Both the position numbers and the translations under genes were made by a program. From an uncultured Clostridia bacterium (GTDB lineage Bacteria > Bacillota > Clostridia > Oscillospirales > Acutalibacteraceae): a DNA stretch of 64,000 nt. Positions 15,876-24,048 of this stretch are shown here, piece after piece. Position 1 is the first letter of the stretch; every line of letters begins with the position of its first letter. The stretch lies in contig CAJFTS010000033.1 of assembly GCA_904420015.1 (NCBI GenBank), positions 1 to 64,000 of the forward strand, given 5' to 3'. The notes under the pieces were generated by a model. The model ran no database searches, was not told where the DNA came from, and was given only the letters and a program-made list of their open reading frames with translations.

Positions 15876-17471
15876 ATGAAACAGACCATCTATTACGGCG
15901 GCGACATTCTGACGATGGAAGAACCGATCACGGTGGAAGCCGTTTTGGTTCGTGACGGCATCATCGTTCAGGCGGGCAGCCTGCGGGATATTCTGGCCCA
16001 TAAAGACGATCAAACCGAGCTGCGGCATCTGCATGGGAAAACCCTGCTGCCCGCCTTTCTTGACCCCCACAGCCACATTACCGGCCTCGCCAGTACCATG
16101 GGCCTGGCCTCCTTGGAGGGGGCGGACAGCTTTGCAGATCTTGTCTCGCGGCTGAAAGCCTTTGCAGCCAAGAGCGGCCGGCCGGAGGGGAGCTGGATTA
16201 CCGGCTTTGGATACGATCACAATTTTCTCAAGGAGAAGGCGCATCCCACCAAAGAGGTGCTGGATGCGGCCTTTGCGCATACGCCGGTGCTGATTACCCA
16301 TGCCTCCGGGCACATGGGGGTGGCAAACAGCGCAGCCTTGGCGGAGCTGGGCATTACGGCGGACACCCGCGACCCGCAGGGGGGAAACATCGGCCGTGTT
16401 CCCGGCACACAGGAACCGAACGGCTATTTGGAAGAGACCGCTTTTACCGGACTAACCTCCCAGCTTTCCCAGCCTACCCTGCAGCAGCGGCTCGAGCAGC
16501 TGGACGCGGCGCAGCACATCTATCTGCAAAACGGCATCACCACCGTTCAGGACGGAAGGGTGCGGCCGGACGAATGGGCGATACTCAAGGCTATGGCAGA
16601 AGCGGGCCGGTTTTTGGTGGATGTAGTGGGATATGTGACGCTGGCCGATCATCGGGCCATTGCCCTGGAAAACCCCGCCTACCGAAAAAAATACCGCAAT
16701 CGTTTGAAGATCGGCGGCTACAAAATGTTTCTCGACGGTTCCCCCCAGGGAAAAACGGCATGGCTTTCCGAACCCTATGCCAACTCCCCGGACGGATACA
16801 GCGGCTATCCGATCTACTCGGATAAGCAGGTGCAGAGCCTGATTACCCAGGCCCTTTACGACAACATGCAGCTGCTCACCCACTGCAATGGAGACGCAGC
16901 GGCCGAGCAGCTGATCGCCGGGTTTGAGAAGGCGGCCGCCTCCCATGAAAACGCGGCGGCGACCCGCCCGGTGATGATCCACGCCCAAACGGTACGCTAC
17001 GACCAGCTGGAACGGATGCACGATCTATCCATGATCGCCTCCTTTTTTGTGGCCCATACCCATTATTGGGGCGACGTGCATCTGCAAAATCTGGGCCGAA
17101 GCCGGGCCAGCCGCATCAGCCCGGCCCGTACCGCCGGGAAGCTGGGGGTGGTCTATACCTTCCACCAGGATTCGCCGGTGCTGCCGCCCAACATGCTCGA
17201 CACCGTCTGGTGCGCCGTCAACCGGATGACGAAAAACGGGGTGGTTCTAGGGGATTGCGAGCGGGTCACGCCGCTCAATGCCCTAAAGGCCGTTACCATC
17301 CATGCCGCCTACCAGTATTTTGAGGAAAACCGCAAGGGCTCCATCCGGCCTGGCAAGCTGGCGGATCTGGTGATCTTAGACCAAAACCCGCTGACGGTCG
17401 ATCCCATGTCCATCCGGGACATCCGGGTGATGGAAACCATCAAGGAGGGAGTCTCGGTCTACACCGCATAA
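15876..17471 (+). CDS. Metal-dependent amidohydrolase, YtcJ-like
   Basis: The 531-residue product belongs to the amidohydrolase superfamily. LPAFLDPHSHITG near residue 64 holds the first metal-binding His pair. GYKMFLDGSPQGKTAW, HCNGDAA, MIHAQTVRYDQLERM and the terminal GSIRPGKLADLVILDQNPL complete the family pattern. This fits the YtcJ-like branch, which hydrolyses C-N bonds of unknown substrates. I use the ATG at 15876, with GGAGCGG upstream and the promoter just before; the track start at 15645 lies inside the GntR gene. Substrate unknown. Confidence 0.9.
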   Translation: MKQTIYYGGDILTMEEPITVEAVLVRDGIIVQAGSLRDILAHKDDQTELRHLHGKTLLPAFLDPHSHITGLASTMGLASLEGADSFADLVSRLKAFAAKSGRPEGSWITGFGYDHNFLKEKAHPTKEVLDAAFAHTPVLITHASGHMGVANSAALAELGITADTRDPQGGNIGRVPGTQEPNGYLEETAFTGLTSQLSQPTLQQRLEQLDAAQHIYLQNGITTVQDGRVRPDEWAILKAMAEAGRFLVDVVGYVTLADHRAIALENPAYRKKYRNRLKIGGYKMFLDGSPQGKTAWLSEPYANSPDGYSGYPIYSDKQVQSLITQALYDNMQLLTHCNGDAAAEQLIAGFEKAAASHENAAATRPVMIHAQTVRYDQLERMHDLSMIASFFVAHTHYWGDVHLQNLGRSRASRISPARTAGKLGVVYTFHQDSPVLPPNMLDTVWCAVNRMTKNGVVLGDCERVTPLNALKAVTIHAAYQYFEENRKGSIRPGKLADLVILDQNPLTVDPMSIRDIRVMETIKEGVSVYTA

Positions 17472-17716
17472 ATAAGGCGGGCAAAACCAGGCGTGAACCA
17501 AACGGCTTGTACAAACCCCAAAAAGGCATGCGACCGGCTCGCCTCCCAAGAGGCATGGAAAAACCGGCCGGTTTCGTCACCCCTACTGCAACGGCGAAGG
17601 CAATTCCATCCTCATCGCTTTATGCTTTGAGCGAAACGGTCGGTTTGATTCGTTTCCCTCTATTGTTTTCTTCTCTCCGGCATAGCGGGGGTTCTTTTCT
17701 CTTAACCTACCATACC
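17472..17716. other. Gene-free stretch before the terminator
   Basis: This 245-nt part of the 334-nt gap between the amidohydrolase and G1P dehydrogenase genes shows no supported ORF, repeat or RNA. Track ORFs here lack ribosome-binding sites and recognisable content. Confidence 0.5.
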
Positions 17717-17757
17717 AAAACACCGCGTTCCCTCCGGACAGGGAACGCGGTGTTTTT
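17717..17757. terminator. Bidirectional intrinsic terminator
   Basis: A 17-bp perfect stem (AAAACACCGCGTTCCCT and complement) with a 6-nt loop is flanked by A and T runs. It sits between convergent genes. Confidence 0.92.
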
Positions 17758-17805
17758 TAAGGCTGTAACCGCTTTCTTGCGGAAAGGCGGAAGGCTTGTC
17801 GGACC

Positions 17806-19059
17806 TTAAAAGGAAATGCATTTCATCAGCCGCAGAAAGGTCAGGCGGCAGCGGACATAGGGAGACAATGCCACCGTATCCCCAAGCACTTCCTCGCAAA
17901 GGCCGATATCGGACAGGGTGCGGGCGGAGCCGGCCTGTAAAAGCAGGCAGTCAAGCTCCTCATAAGGCGGAATCCCCTCCAGAGCCTCAACAATGTCTCC
18001 TATCCTTTCCTGCAGCGCCTCCCGCGAGACGGCGGCGAGAGGATTGGGCGTGTTTTCCTCCAGGATCTGGCGAAGGCGGGCTTCGTTTGCGATTCGGCGG
18101 CGCAGCAGGCCGGTCTCAATCCCCTTTGGGACGGACAGGGTAAAGCGCCCCTTCTTGAGAGCCTGCTTTCCCCTCTCATATTCCCGCGCGCACAACAGCA
18201 GCCCAACCGACACCTTCTCCCCGTGATAGGCGGACAGGGGACCGTTGACCAGCTCCATCTCCCAAAAGTGGGACATGTGGTGCTCCGCACCGGAAGCCGG
18301 TCTCGAATTCCCCACCATCTGCATGGCGAGGCCGGACAGCAGCAGACCGGACAGCAGCGCCTCATATCCGTCCTGCTCCCCGGCGCGCAGCCGATCCAGA
18401 GAACCGGTCACCTGCCGCAGCGCATCCTCCTCCATCCGGCATACCCTGGGGCAGAAGGCCTCCCCCGTTACCAAATGGGAAATTTTCCAGTCGGCTAGGG
18501 CAATGTATTTTCCCAGCAGGTCGGATACGCCGGAGGCGGTCAACCGATTGGGCGCCTTGGCGATAACCGCTGTATCGGCAACCACGTATAACGGCGCGGC
18601 GGCGGGAAAGGTCTTTTTGTATCCCTCCCAGGTCATAGCGGCCACGGTGGAAACAAATCCGTCCACGCTGGCCGCCGTGGGAACGGAGAGAAAGGGAATC
18701 CCCTTTTGATGGCCGGCAAAGCGGGTAATGTCATGGATGGTACCGGCCCCTACCGCCAGCAGCACGTCCGTCTCCCCCATCGCGTCGAAAAGGGCGCTCA
18801 CCGCCTTTTCGTCGGCATGCAGCCCGTCTGCCTGGAGCACAACGGTCGAAATATGAGGCACCAGCGCCTGAACCGCCCGGCCGGCGGCGGAAAGGGTGTT
18901 GGTGTCGCACACCAGGGTGGGCTTTTGAAAGCCTTCCCGTCCGAGGACGGCGGGAAGGGCGGAAAGCGCATCCGGCCCGAGAAGGATGTCTTTGGTGGCA
19001 AGGGTGTGTTCCCGCCCGCAGACACAGGGGCCGGAAAGCTCCTTGGGTGAAAGGCGCAT
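17806..19059 (-). CDS. sn-Glycerol-1-phosphate dehydrogenase, AraM/EgsA type
   Basis: This enzyme reduces dihydroxyacetone phosphate to glycerol-1-phosphate with NAD(P)H. In Bacillus the homologue AraM supplies G1P for heptaprenylglyceryl phosphate. The 417-residue product starts with the Cys motif CVCGREH. It has the nucleotide-binding VGAGTIHDITRF, the block FLSVPTAASVDGFVS and the metal-site segment EHHMSHFWEME. The ATG at 19059 has AAGGAGG seven nt upstream; the track's extension to 19215 is not supported. An AraC regulator lies upstream. Confidence 0.88.
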   Translation of the reverse strand: MRLSPKELSGPCVCGREHTLATKDILLGPDALSALPAVLGREGFQKPTLVCDTNTLSAAGRAVQALVPHISTVVLQADGLHADEKAVSALFDAMGETDVLLAVGAGTIHDITRFAGHQKGIPFLSVPTAASVDGFVSTVAAMTWEGYKKTFPAAAPLYVVADTAVIAKAPNRLTASGVSDLLGKYIALADWKISHLVTGEAFCPRVCRMEEDALRQVTGSLDRLRAGEQDGYEALLSGLLLSGLAMQMVGNSRPASGAEHHMSHFWEMELVNGPLSAYHGEKVSVGLLLCAREYERGKQALKKGRFTLSVPKGIETGLLRRRIANEARLRQILEENTPNPLAAVSREALQERIGDIVEALEGIPPYEELDCLLLQAGSARTLSDIGLCEEVLGDTVALSPYVRCRLTFLRLMKCISF

Positions 19060-19291
19060 AACAAAGCCTCCTTGCAAGATATAACAGAATGAAGAGGACG
19101 ATCGCTTTGGAATATGTCCTTTCCCGGTTTCCAAACGGCGGGAAGGCCGTTCCCTCTCTCTTTTCCCTTTGCCAACGGGAAAAGAGACTATAAAAGAAAC
19201 CCTTATCCTTTCCAAAAGCGCCCGCTCCCGGCCCGTACCCTACGGACGGCGGCGCCTGGAGCACGGCCGGGCCGTATGCCCATCGATAAGC

Positions 19292-20116
19292 TTAGAATTT
19301 CACCGGTTCCTGATAAATCCGCTCCCCTTCGGCTTGGAATTCTCCCGGCGTCAACCCGGTTAATGCCCGAAGCTCCCGAACCAAATGAGACGAATCGAAA
19401 AGGCCCGCTTCCTGGGCGAGAGCCGCCGTGCACAGCGTCCCCTCCTTCATCTGCCGCAGCAGAGCGTTGAGCCGTACCACCCTGGAAAAGGTCTTGATTC
19501 CCAGCCCCATTTGCTCATAAAAGACGCGGCTTAAATGCCGCTCGCTGTAGCAAAAATGCCGGGAGAGCTCCTGTACCCGCGTAGTCCCTCCCGTCTGCCG
19601 GATGAACCCAACCATCCGACCAAACAAAGCCGACGCGGGAACCGTCTGCACTTTGCGCACAAGCAGGGCGTCCACCTTCTGCACAAAACCGTCGTAGTCC
19701 TCCGTCTCCTCGAAGGCTGCGCACAATTCGAAAAACAGGGACGGACAAACCTCTCTGAAATCCAGCCGCCGGTCGGCTAAATCAGCCTGTCCGGAAAGGA
19801 AATGGGCCAAGCCTCCCGGCCAGAACTCCACAAAAAAGCGGGCACGGCCGGCGCTTTCGTTTTGCACCGTGACCGCCCTGCTTGCGGCGCCGTAGACCCT
19901 TCCGAAAAACCGATTTTCCCCCTCCATCAGGACAAAGCAGCCGCTGGCATCGGGAACCAGCGTCAGAACAGGAGGCGGATTTTGCGGATGCTCCGCCATA
20001 AAGGTGTAATGCGCCACATAGGGACGCAGGGCCGGGTGAGGTAAAATATAGGTATGGGTGGCGGTCTGTAACAGTCTGTTGTTAAAGCGATTGTAAAAGC
20101 GTCGTTCTTTCAGCAT
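19292..20116 (-). CDS. AraC-family transcriptional regulator
   Basis: The 274-residue protein has an N-terminal sensory region (residues ~20-150, with YILPHPALRPYVAHYTF and FFVEFWPGGLAHFL). A C-terminal AraC double helix-turn-helix covers about 170-265, with VQELSRHFCYSERHLSRVFYEQMGLGIKTFSRVVRLN and ALAQEAGLFDSSHLVRELRALTGLTPGEF. AAAGGAGGG lies before the ATG. It is 230 nt upstream of the G1P dehydrogenase gene on the same strand and may control it (inference). The effector is unknown. Confidence 0.9.
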   Translation of the reverse strand: MLKERRFYNRFNNRLLQTATHTYILPHPALRPYVAHYTFMAEHPQNPPPVLTLVPDASGCFVLMEGENRFFGRVYGAASRAVTVQNESAGRARFFVEFWPGGLAHFLSGQADLADRRLDFREVCPSLFFELCAAFEETEDYDGFVQKVDALLVRKVQTVPASALFGRMVGFIRQTGGTTRVQELSRHFCYSERHLSRVFYEQMGLGIKTFSRVVRLNALLRQMKEGTLCTAALAQEAGLFDSSHLVRELRALTGLTPGEFQAEGERIYQEPVKF

Positions 20117-20217
20117 TCTCCCTCCTTTCCCGTCCCGCCGGCCGCACTCCGGCTAATTCCGGTTCTCCCGCTATGCATAGCGCGGGCCAAACTCCTGCCG
20201 TGCCGAGCCGGAGCGCT

Positions 20218-20319
20218 TTACGAAGGCTGGATGGGAATGAGGACGTCCGGCTCCTGTGGACTCATTACCTCAATATTTTTTGCATCCGGCAGCTTCCCCT
20301 TGTCTTTTCTTGCTTTCAT
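20218..20319 (-). CDS. Possible 33-residue small ORF
   Basis: The ORF begins MKARKDKGKLPDAK and ends LIPIQPS. GGAG stands nine nt before the ATG, and TTGACA with TACCAT 17 nt later lies just upstream on the same strand. It is the only plausible coding sequence in the gap between the AraC gene and aspS. No family is recognised, and chance occurrence is quite possible. Confidence 0.25.
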   Translation of the reverse strand: MKARKDKGKLPDAKNIEVMSPQEPDVLIPIQPS

Positions 20320-20534
20320 GGTAGCAAGCTCCGGTTCCTTTGTCAACGGCATTTTCCGCCGGACGGGCGGCACGCGGCCGCCGGCGGAAGAGAGGCGATG
20401 AGAAGGGAATGCCCCGCTTTTTTTGGGGAATTCTGAAAAAGGCGTAGCAAAGAAGGGGGCGCTTTCCCGACGGCGGCGGAGCCGGGCGGCAGAAGCGTTT
20501 CTCCCGCCTGACGGGAAAAACCGGCACAAAGCCC

Positions 20535-20563
20535 TGTACACCGGGAAAAAGGTGTGGTATAAT
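20535..20563 (+). promoter_or_regulatory. Extended -10 promoter of the aspS-gatCAB operon
   Basis: TGGTATAAT ends at 20563, about 80 nt before aspS. TGTACA at 20535 is a weak -35 at 17-nt spacing. The rest of the 20320-20534 stretch shows nothing further. Confidence 0.55.
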
Positions 20564-20645
20564 TTTTGGGATATTTTAAGGTAGGTCGGCCTTGCTGTGC
20601 CGATGGAATAAACCCGCTTTGGATGAAAACGGGACGAGGAAGGGA

Positions 20646-22400
20646 ATGTCTGATTGTATGGCAGTAAACCAGTATAAGACCCATCACTGCGCCGAATTGA
20701 CGGAGCAGAACCTAAACGAAGAGGTGCGTCTGGCCGGCTGGGTGGACACCATCCGCGACCACGGCGGCGTGGCCTTTGTAGACCTGCGCGACCAGCATGG
20801 TGTGACCCAGGTGGTCATCCACGACGACAGCCTTTTGCAAAACGTGCACCGGGAGACGGTGGTCAGCGTTCACGGCAAGGTGGTCAAGCGGGACGAGGAA
20901 ACCGTCAATCCGAAAATCCCCACCGGTACCTTGGAGGTCATGGTGGATTCCCTGGAGGTTTTAGGAGAATCCAATCCCAACCTTCCCTTTGACATTGAGA
21001 ATTCCACTGAGACCCGGGAGGACGTCCGGCTCAAGTACCGCTTTTTGGACCTGCGCAACCCGAAGGTGCACGGGAATATTCTGCTGCGCTCCAAGATCGT
21101 CAGCTTCCTGCGCAGAAAAATGGAGAGCCTGGGCTTCGACGAGATCAATACCCCCATCCTCACCTGCTCATCGCCGGAGGGGGCCAGGGACTATATCATT
21201 CCTTCCCGTAAATACGAGGGCAAGTTCTATGCCCTGCCCCAGGCGCCGCAGCAGTTTAAGCAGCTGTTGATGGTGGCGGGCTTCGATAAGTATTTCCAGA
21301 TCGCCCCCTGCTTCCGGGACGAGGACGCGAGAGCCGACCGGTCTCCGGGCGAATTTTATCAGCTGGACTTCGAGATGGCTTTCGCCACCCAGGAGGATGT
21401 GTTCGAGGTGGCCGAGGAGGTCCTCTACGACACCTTTACCGCCTTCAGTGACAAAAAGGTTTCCCCGAAGCCTTTCCGCCGCATCCCGTTTGAAGAGGCT
21501 ATGCTCAAATACGGCACCGATAAGCCGGATCTGCGCAATCCCTTGGTAATCACCGACCTGTCCGACTTCTTTATGGATGTGGACTTCATGCCCTTTAAGA
21601 ATAAGCCTGTGCGGGGCATCGTGGTGGAGGACTGCGCGAAGATGCCCAAATCCTTCTTTGAAAACATGCTCAAATACGCCACCTCCATCGGCATGAAGGG
21701 GCTGGGCTACCTGACCATGCTGGAGGGGATGCAGTTTAAGGGCCCCATCGCCAAGTTCCTGAGCGAGGAAAAGCAGAAGGAGCTGGTAGACCGCCTGTCC
21801 CTGAAGAAGGACGACACCCTCTTCTTCATCAGCGACGCGAAAACGGTGGTTGACAAGCTGGCGGGCCTCATCCGCACCGAGCTTGCCGAGCGCAAGGGCA
21901 TCATCGAGAAGGACCGGTTCGAGTTCTGCTACATCACCGACTTCCCCATGTATGAGAAAAACGAAGAAGGGCATCTGGATTTTACCCACAATCCCTTCTC
22001 CATGCCCCAAGGCGGGATGGATGCGCTTGCCAACCAAGACCCGCTTACCATCAAGGCCTATCAGTACGATATCGTCTGCAACGGCGTGGAGCTTTCTTCG
22101 GGCGCGGTGCGCAACCACCGGCCGGACATCATGGTGAAGGCCTTTGAGCTGGCCGGATACTCCAAGGATGAGGTGGAGAAGCGTTTCGGCGCCCTCTACA
22201 ACGCCTTCCAGTACGGCGCGCCGCCTCATGCGGGTATGGCGCCGGGCATCGACCGGATGATTATGCTGCTCACCGAGGAGGAGAGCATCCGCGAGGTCAT
22301 CGCTTTCCCGATGAACGCCTCCGCGCAGGACCTGCTTCTGGGCGCGCCCGGCACGGTAACCGAGCAGCAGCTTCGGGAAGTACACATCAAAATCCGCTGA
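20646..22400 (+). CDS. aspS: Aspartyl-tRNA synthetase, bacterial type
   Basis: AspRS charges tRNA(Asp), and in non-discriminating forms tRNA(Asn) too. The 584-residue product has the N-terminal anticodon-binding OB fold (VRLAGWVDTIRDHGGVAFVDLRD), the class II core with RYRFLDLRN-type motif 2 region and QAPQQFKQLLMVAGFDKYFQIAPCFRDED. It also has the bacterial GAD insert and motif 3 (GMAPGIDRMIMLLT). AGGA five nt before 20646 supports that ATG; 20658 is an alternative. His39 in RDHG, where discriminating enzymes usually have Leu, and linkage to gatCAB suggest a non-discriminating enzyme (inference). Confidence 0.95.
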   Translation: MSDCMAVNQYKTHHCAELTEQNLNEEVRLAGWVDTIRDHGGVAFVDLRDQHGVTQVVIHDDSLLQNVHRETVVSVHGKVVKRDEETVNPKIPTGTLEVMVDSLEVLGESNPNLPFDIENSTETREDVRLKYRFLDLRNPKVHGNILLRSKIVSFLRRKMESLGFDEINTPILTCSSPEGARDYIIPSRKYEGKFYALPQAPQQFKQLLMVAGFDKYFQIAPCFRDEDARADRSPGEFYQLDFEMAFATQEDVFEVAEEVLYDTFTAFSDKKVSPKPFRRIPFEEAMLKYGTDKPDLRNPLVITDLSDFFMDVDFMPFKNKPVRGIVVEDCAKMPKSFFENMLKYATSIGMKGLGYLTMLEGMQFKGPIAKFLSEEKQKELVDRLSLKKDDTLFFISDAKTVVDKLAGLIRTELAERKGIIEKDRFEFCYITDFPMYEKNEEGHLDFTHNPFSMPQGGMDALANQDPLTIKAYQYDIVCNGVELSSGAVRNHRPDIMVKAFELAGYSKDEVEKRFGALYNAFQYGAPPHAGMAPGIDRMIMLLTEEESIREVIAFPMNASAQDLLLGAPGTVTEQQLREVHIKIR

Positions 22401-22421
22401 GGGTAGATGGGAGAAAGGGAC

Positions 22422-22703
22422 ATGAATAACGAAGTGCTCGTGAAAATGGAGGAGCTGGCGCTGGTGCGGTTCGGCGAAGGGGAACGGGAATCGGTTCTCG
22501 CCGAACTGTCCGACGTGATGGACTGTCTCGACTGCGTCAGGCAAGCCGATGTGTCCGGCGCCGAACCGATGATCTACGTGCAGACGAAAGAGAATGTGTT
22601 TCGGGAGGACGAGGTGCACGAATTCCCGAAAATCGATGACATTCTTACGAACGCGCCCGATGAATTGGAGCATCAATTCGTCGCGCCTCCCACCTTCGAC
22701 TAA
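22422..22703 (+). CDS. gatC: Aspartyl/glutamyl-tRNA amidotransferase subunit C
   Basis: GatC is the small structural subunit that wraps and stabilises GatA-GatB. The 93-residue product has the family pattern MEELALVRFGEGERESVLAELSDVMDCLDCVRQADVSGAEPM, followed by an extended tail. The ATG at 22422 is preceded by GAAAGGGA; the track's 22407 start is close to the aspS stop and less likely. The gene lies 21 nt after aspS and 22 nt before gatA, consistent with one operon. Confidence 0.9.
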   Translation: MNNEVLVKMEELALVRFGEGERESVLAELSDVMDCLDCVRQADVSGAEPMIYVQTKENVFREDEVHEFPKIDDILTNAPDELEHQFVAPPTFD

Positions 22704-22725
22704 ACGGCCATAGGAGAGAAAGAAG

Positions 22726-24048
22726 ATGACAAAGCAAAACGCATTGGCGCTGTCTGCGGCCATCCGGGCGGGAGAGATCTCGGTGGCGGACGCAGCCGCG
22801 CCTTACATAGATAGCATTCAAGCGGACCAAAGCCTCTTTGCGTCCTTTGACCGGGAAGCGGTTGCCGCACAGATTGCAAACGTACAAAAGCGGCTGGATG
22901 GAGGGGAATCCCTCTCCCCGCTGGCCGGCGTGCCGGTGGCGGTTACCGAAACCATCTGCACCCTCGGGGAAGAAACCGCCGCTGGTTCCAAGATGCTCGG
23001 CGGGTTTTGCCCGCCGTTTGAGGCCACGGCGGCAGCAAAGCTCAGGGAAGCGGGCGCGATTGTCTTAGGGAAGCTGAAAACCGATGAGTTCGGCTGCGAC
23101 GGCCTCGGCTGTACGGCTCCTCTCGCGGTGCAAAAGGGACAGGTACTCGTGGGCTTCGGCTGCGATACGGGCGGTTCTCTGCGGGCCCCGGCGGTTCAAA
23201 GCGGGGTCTGCTGCCTAAAGCCGACCTATGGTGCGGTGTCCCGGGCGGGGTTGATTGCCTATGCCTCTTCCATGGATCAGCTTTCCGTCTTTTCCGGCGA
23301 CCTTGCCGCCTGTGAGGCGGGCCTTACGGCGGTAGCCGGGTACGATCCGGCGGACAGCACCTCTTTGGAAGCAGCCCTCTCCCCCAGTGATGATTTCTCC
23401 ATCCAAGGCAAACGGGTGGGAATCCTGAAGGAGGCTCTGGAGGAAACGGACGAGAGGGGAAAAGCCGCGGTAGAAGCGGCGGCGGATGCCTTGACTGCGG
23501 CCGGCGCCACGGTGGTGGAGCAATCGATTCCGCAGGTTAAAAAGGCCCTGGCCGTCTATCTGATCCTCGCTACGGCGGAGGCCAGCGGCAACATGGCCCG
23601 GTTCGACGGCATCAAATACGGCTACCAGACGCCGCATTACGAGAACCTGTTTGATCTGTACATCAAATCCAGAAGCGAGGGCTTCGGCCGGAAAATGAAG
23701 GAGCGGCTTGGCCTGGGGTCCCTGATGCTCTCGGAGGGGTATTACGAGCCCTATTACGACAAGGCCCTGCGTCTGCGGGGTCAGATCACCGAAGCAATAA
23801 GAAAAGCCTTTGAGGAAATGGATTGCCTGCTGACGCCGGTTTTTCCGGCGGATGTGGATTTTGCCGCGGCCACCCTGCTGGGCGGGGAACGGAACAACCG
23901 CCTTTTGACCATCGCCAGCCTGACCGGCCGCCCCAGCTTGGTTATCCCGTGTGAGGACGGCGGTATCCAGCTTGTGGGCAAATATTTGCAGGATCTCTCT
24001 CTGCCGGCCTTCGGGCGGGCAGCGGTTTCGGAAAGGAGTGGAGCATAA
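22726..24048 (+). CDS. gatA: GatA-like amidase subunit lacking catalytic residues
   Basis: GatA normally hydrolyses glutamine with a Lys/cis-Ser/Ser triad and passes ammonia to GatB. At 440 residues this copy is about 45 shorter than usual. The catalytic Lys, in VAIKD of the family, is replaced by Thr74 (PVAVTET). The block with GGSSGGSAAAV, which carries the cis-Ser, is deleted by about 22 residues. The nucleophile segment survives as GCDTGGSLRAPA (Ser151). The flanks (LKPTYGAVSRAGLIAYASSMDQ; SEGYYEPYYDKAL) are well kept, so this is not a frameshift. It is likely inactive as a glutaminase and may serve as scaffold. Confidence 0.88.
   Translation: MTKQNALALSAAIRAGEISVADAAAPYIDSIQADQSLFASFDREAVAAQIANVQKRLDGGESLSPLAGVPVAVTETICTLGEETAAGSKMLGGFCPPFEATAAAKLREAGAIVLGKLKTDEFGCDGLGCTAPLAVQKGQVLVGFGCDTGGSLRAPAVQSGVCCLKPTYGAVSRAGLIAYASSMDQLSVFSGDLAACEAGLTAVAGYDPADSTSLEAALSPSDDFSIQGKRVGILKEALEETDERGKAAVEAAADALTAAGATVVEQSIPQVKKALAVYLILATAEASGNMARFDGIKYGYQTPHYENLFDLYIKSRSEGFGRKMKERLGLGSLMLSEGYYEPYYDKALRLRGQITEAIRKAFEEMDCLLTPVFPADVDFAAATLLGGERNNRLLTIASLTGRPSLVIPCEDGGIQLVGKYLQDLSLPAFGRAAVSERSGA

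Noticed and set aside
21168-22763. 531-codon minus-strand ORF antisense to aspS and gatC
   Set aside because: Mirror frame of real genes; no family motifs and low-complexity His/Gln/Leu content.
22726-24048. Frameshift or sequencing artefact as the cause of the GatA changes
   Set aside because: The reading frame and family similarity continue unbroken on both sides of the substitution and the deletion, so a simple indel error does not explain both.
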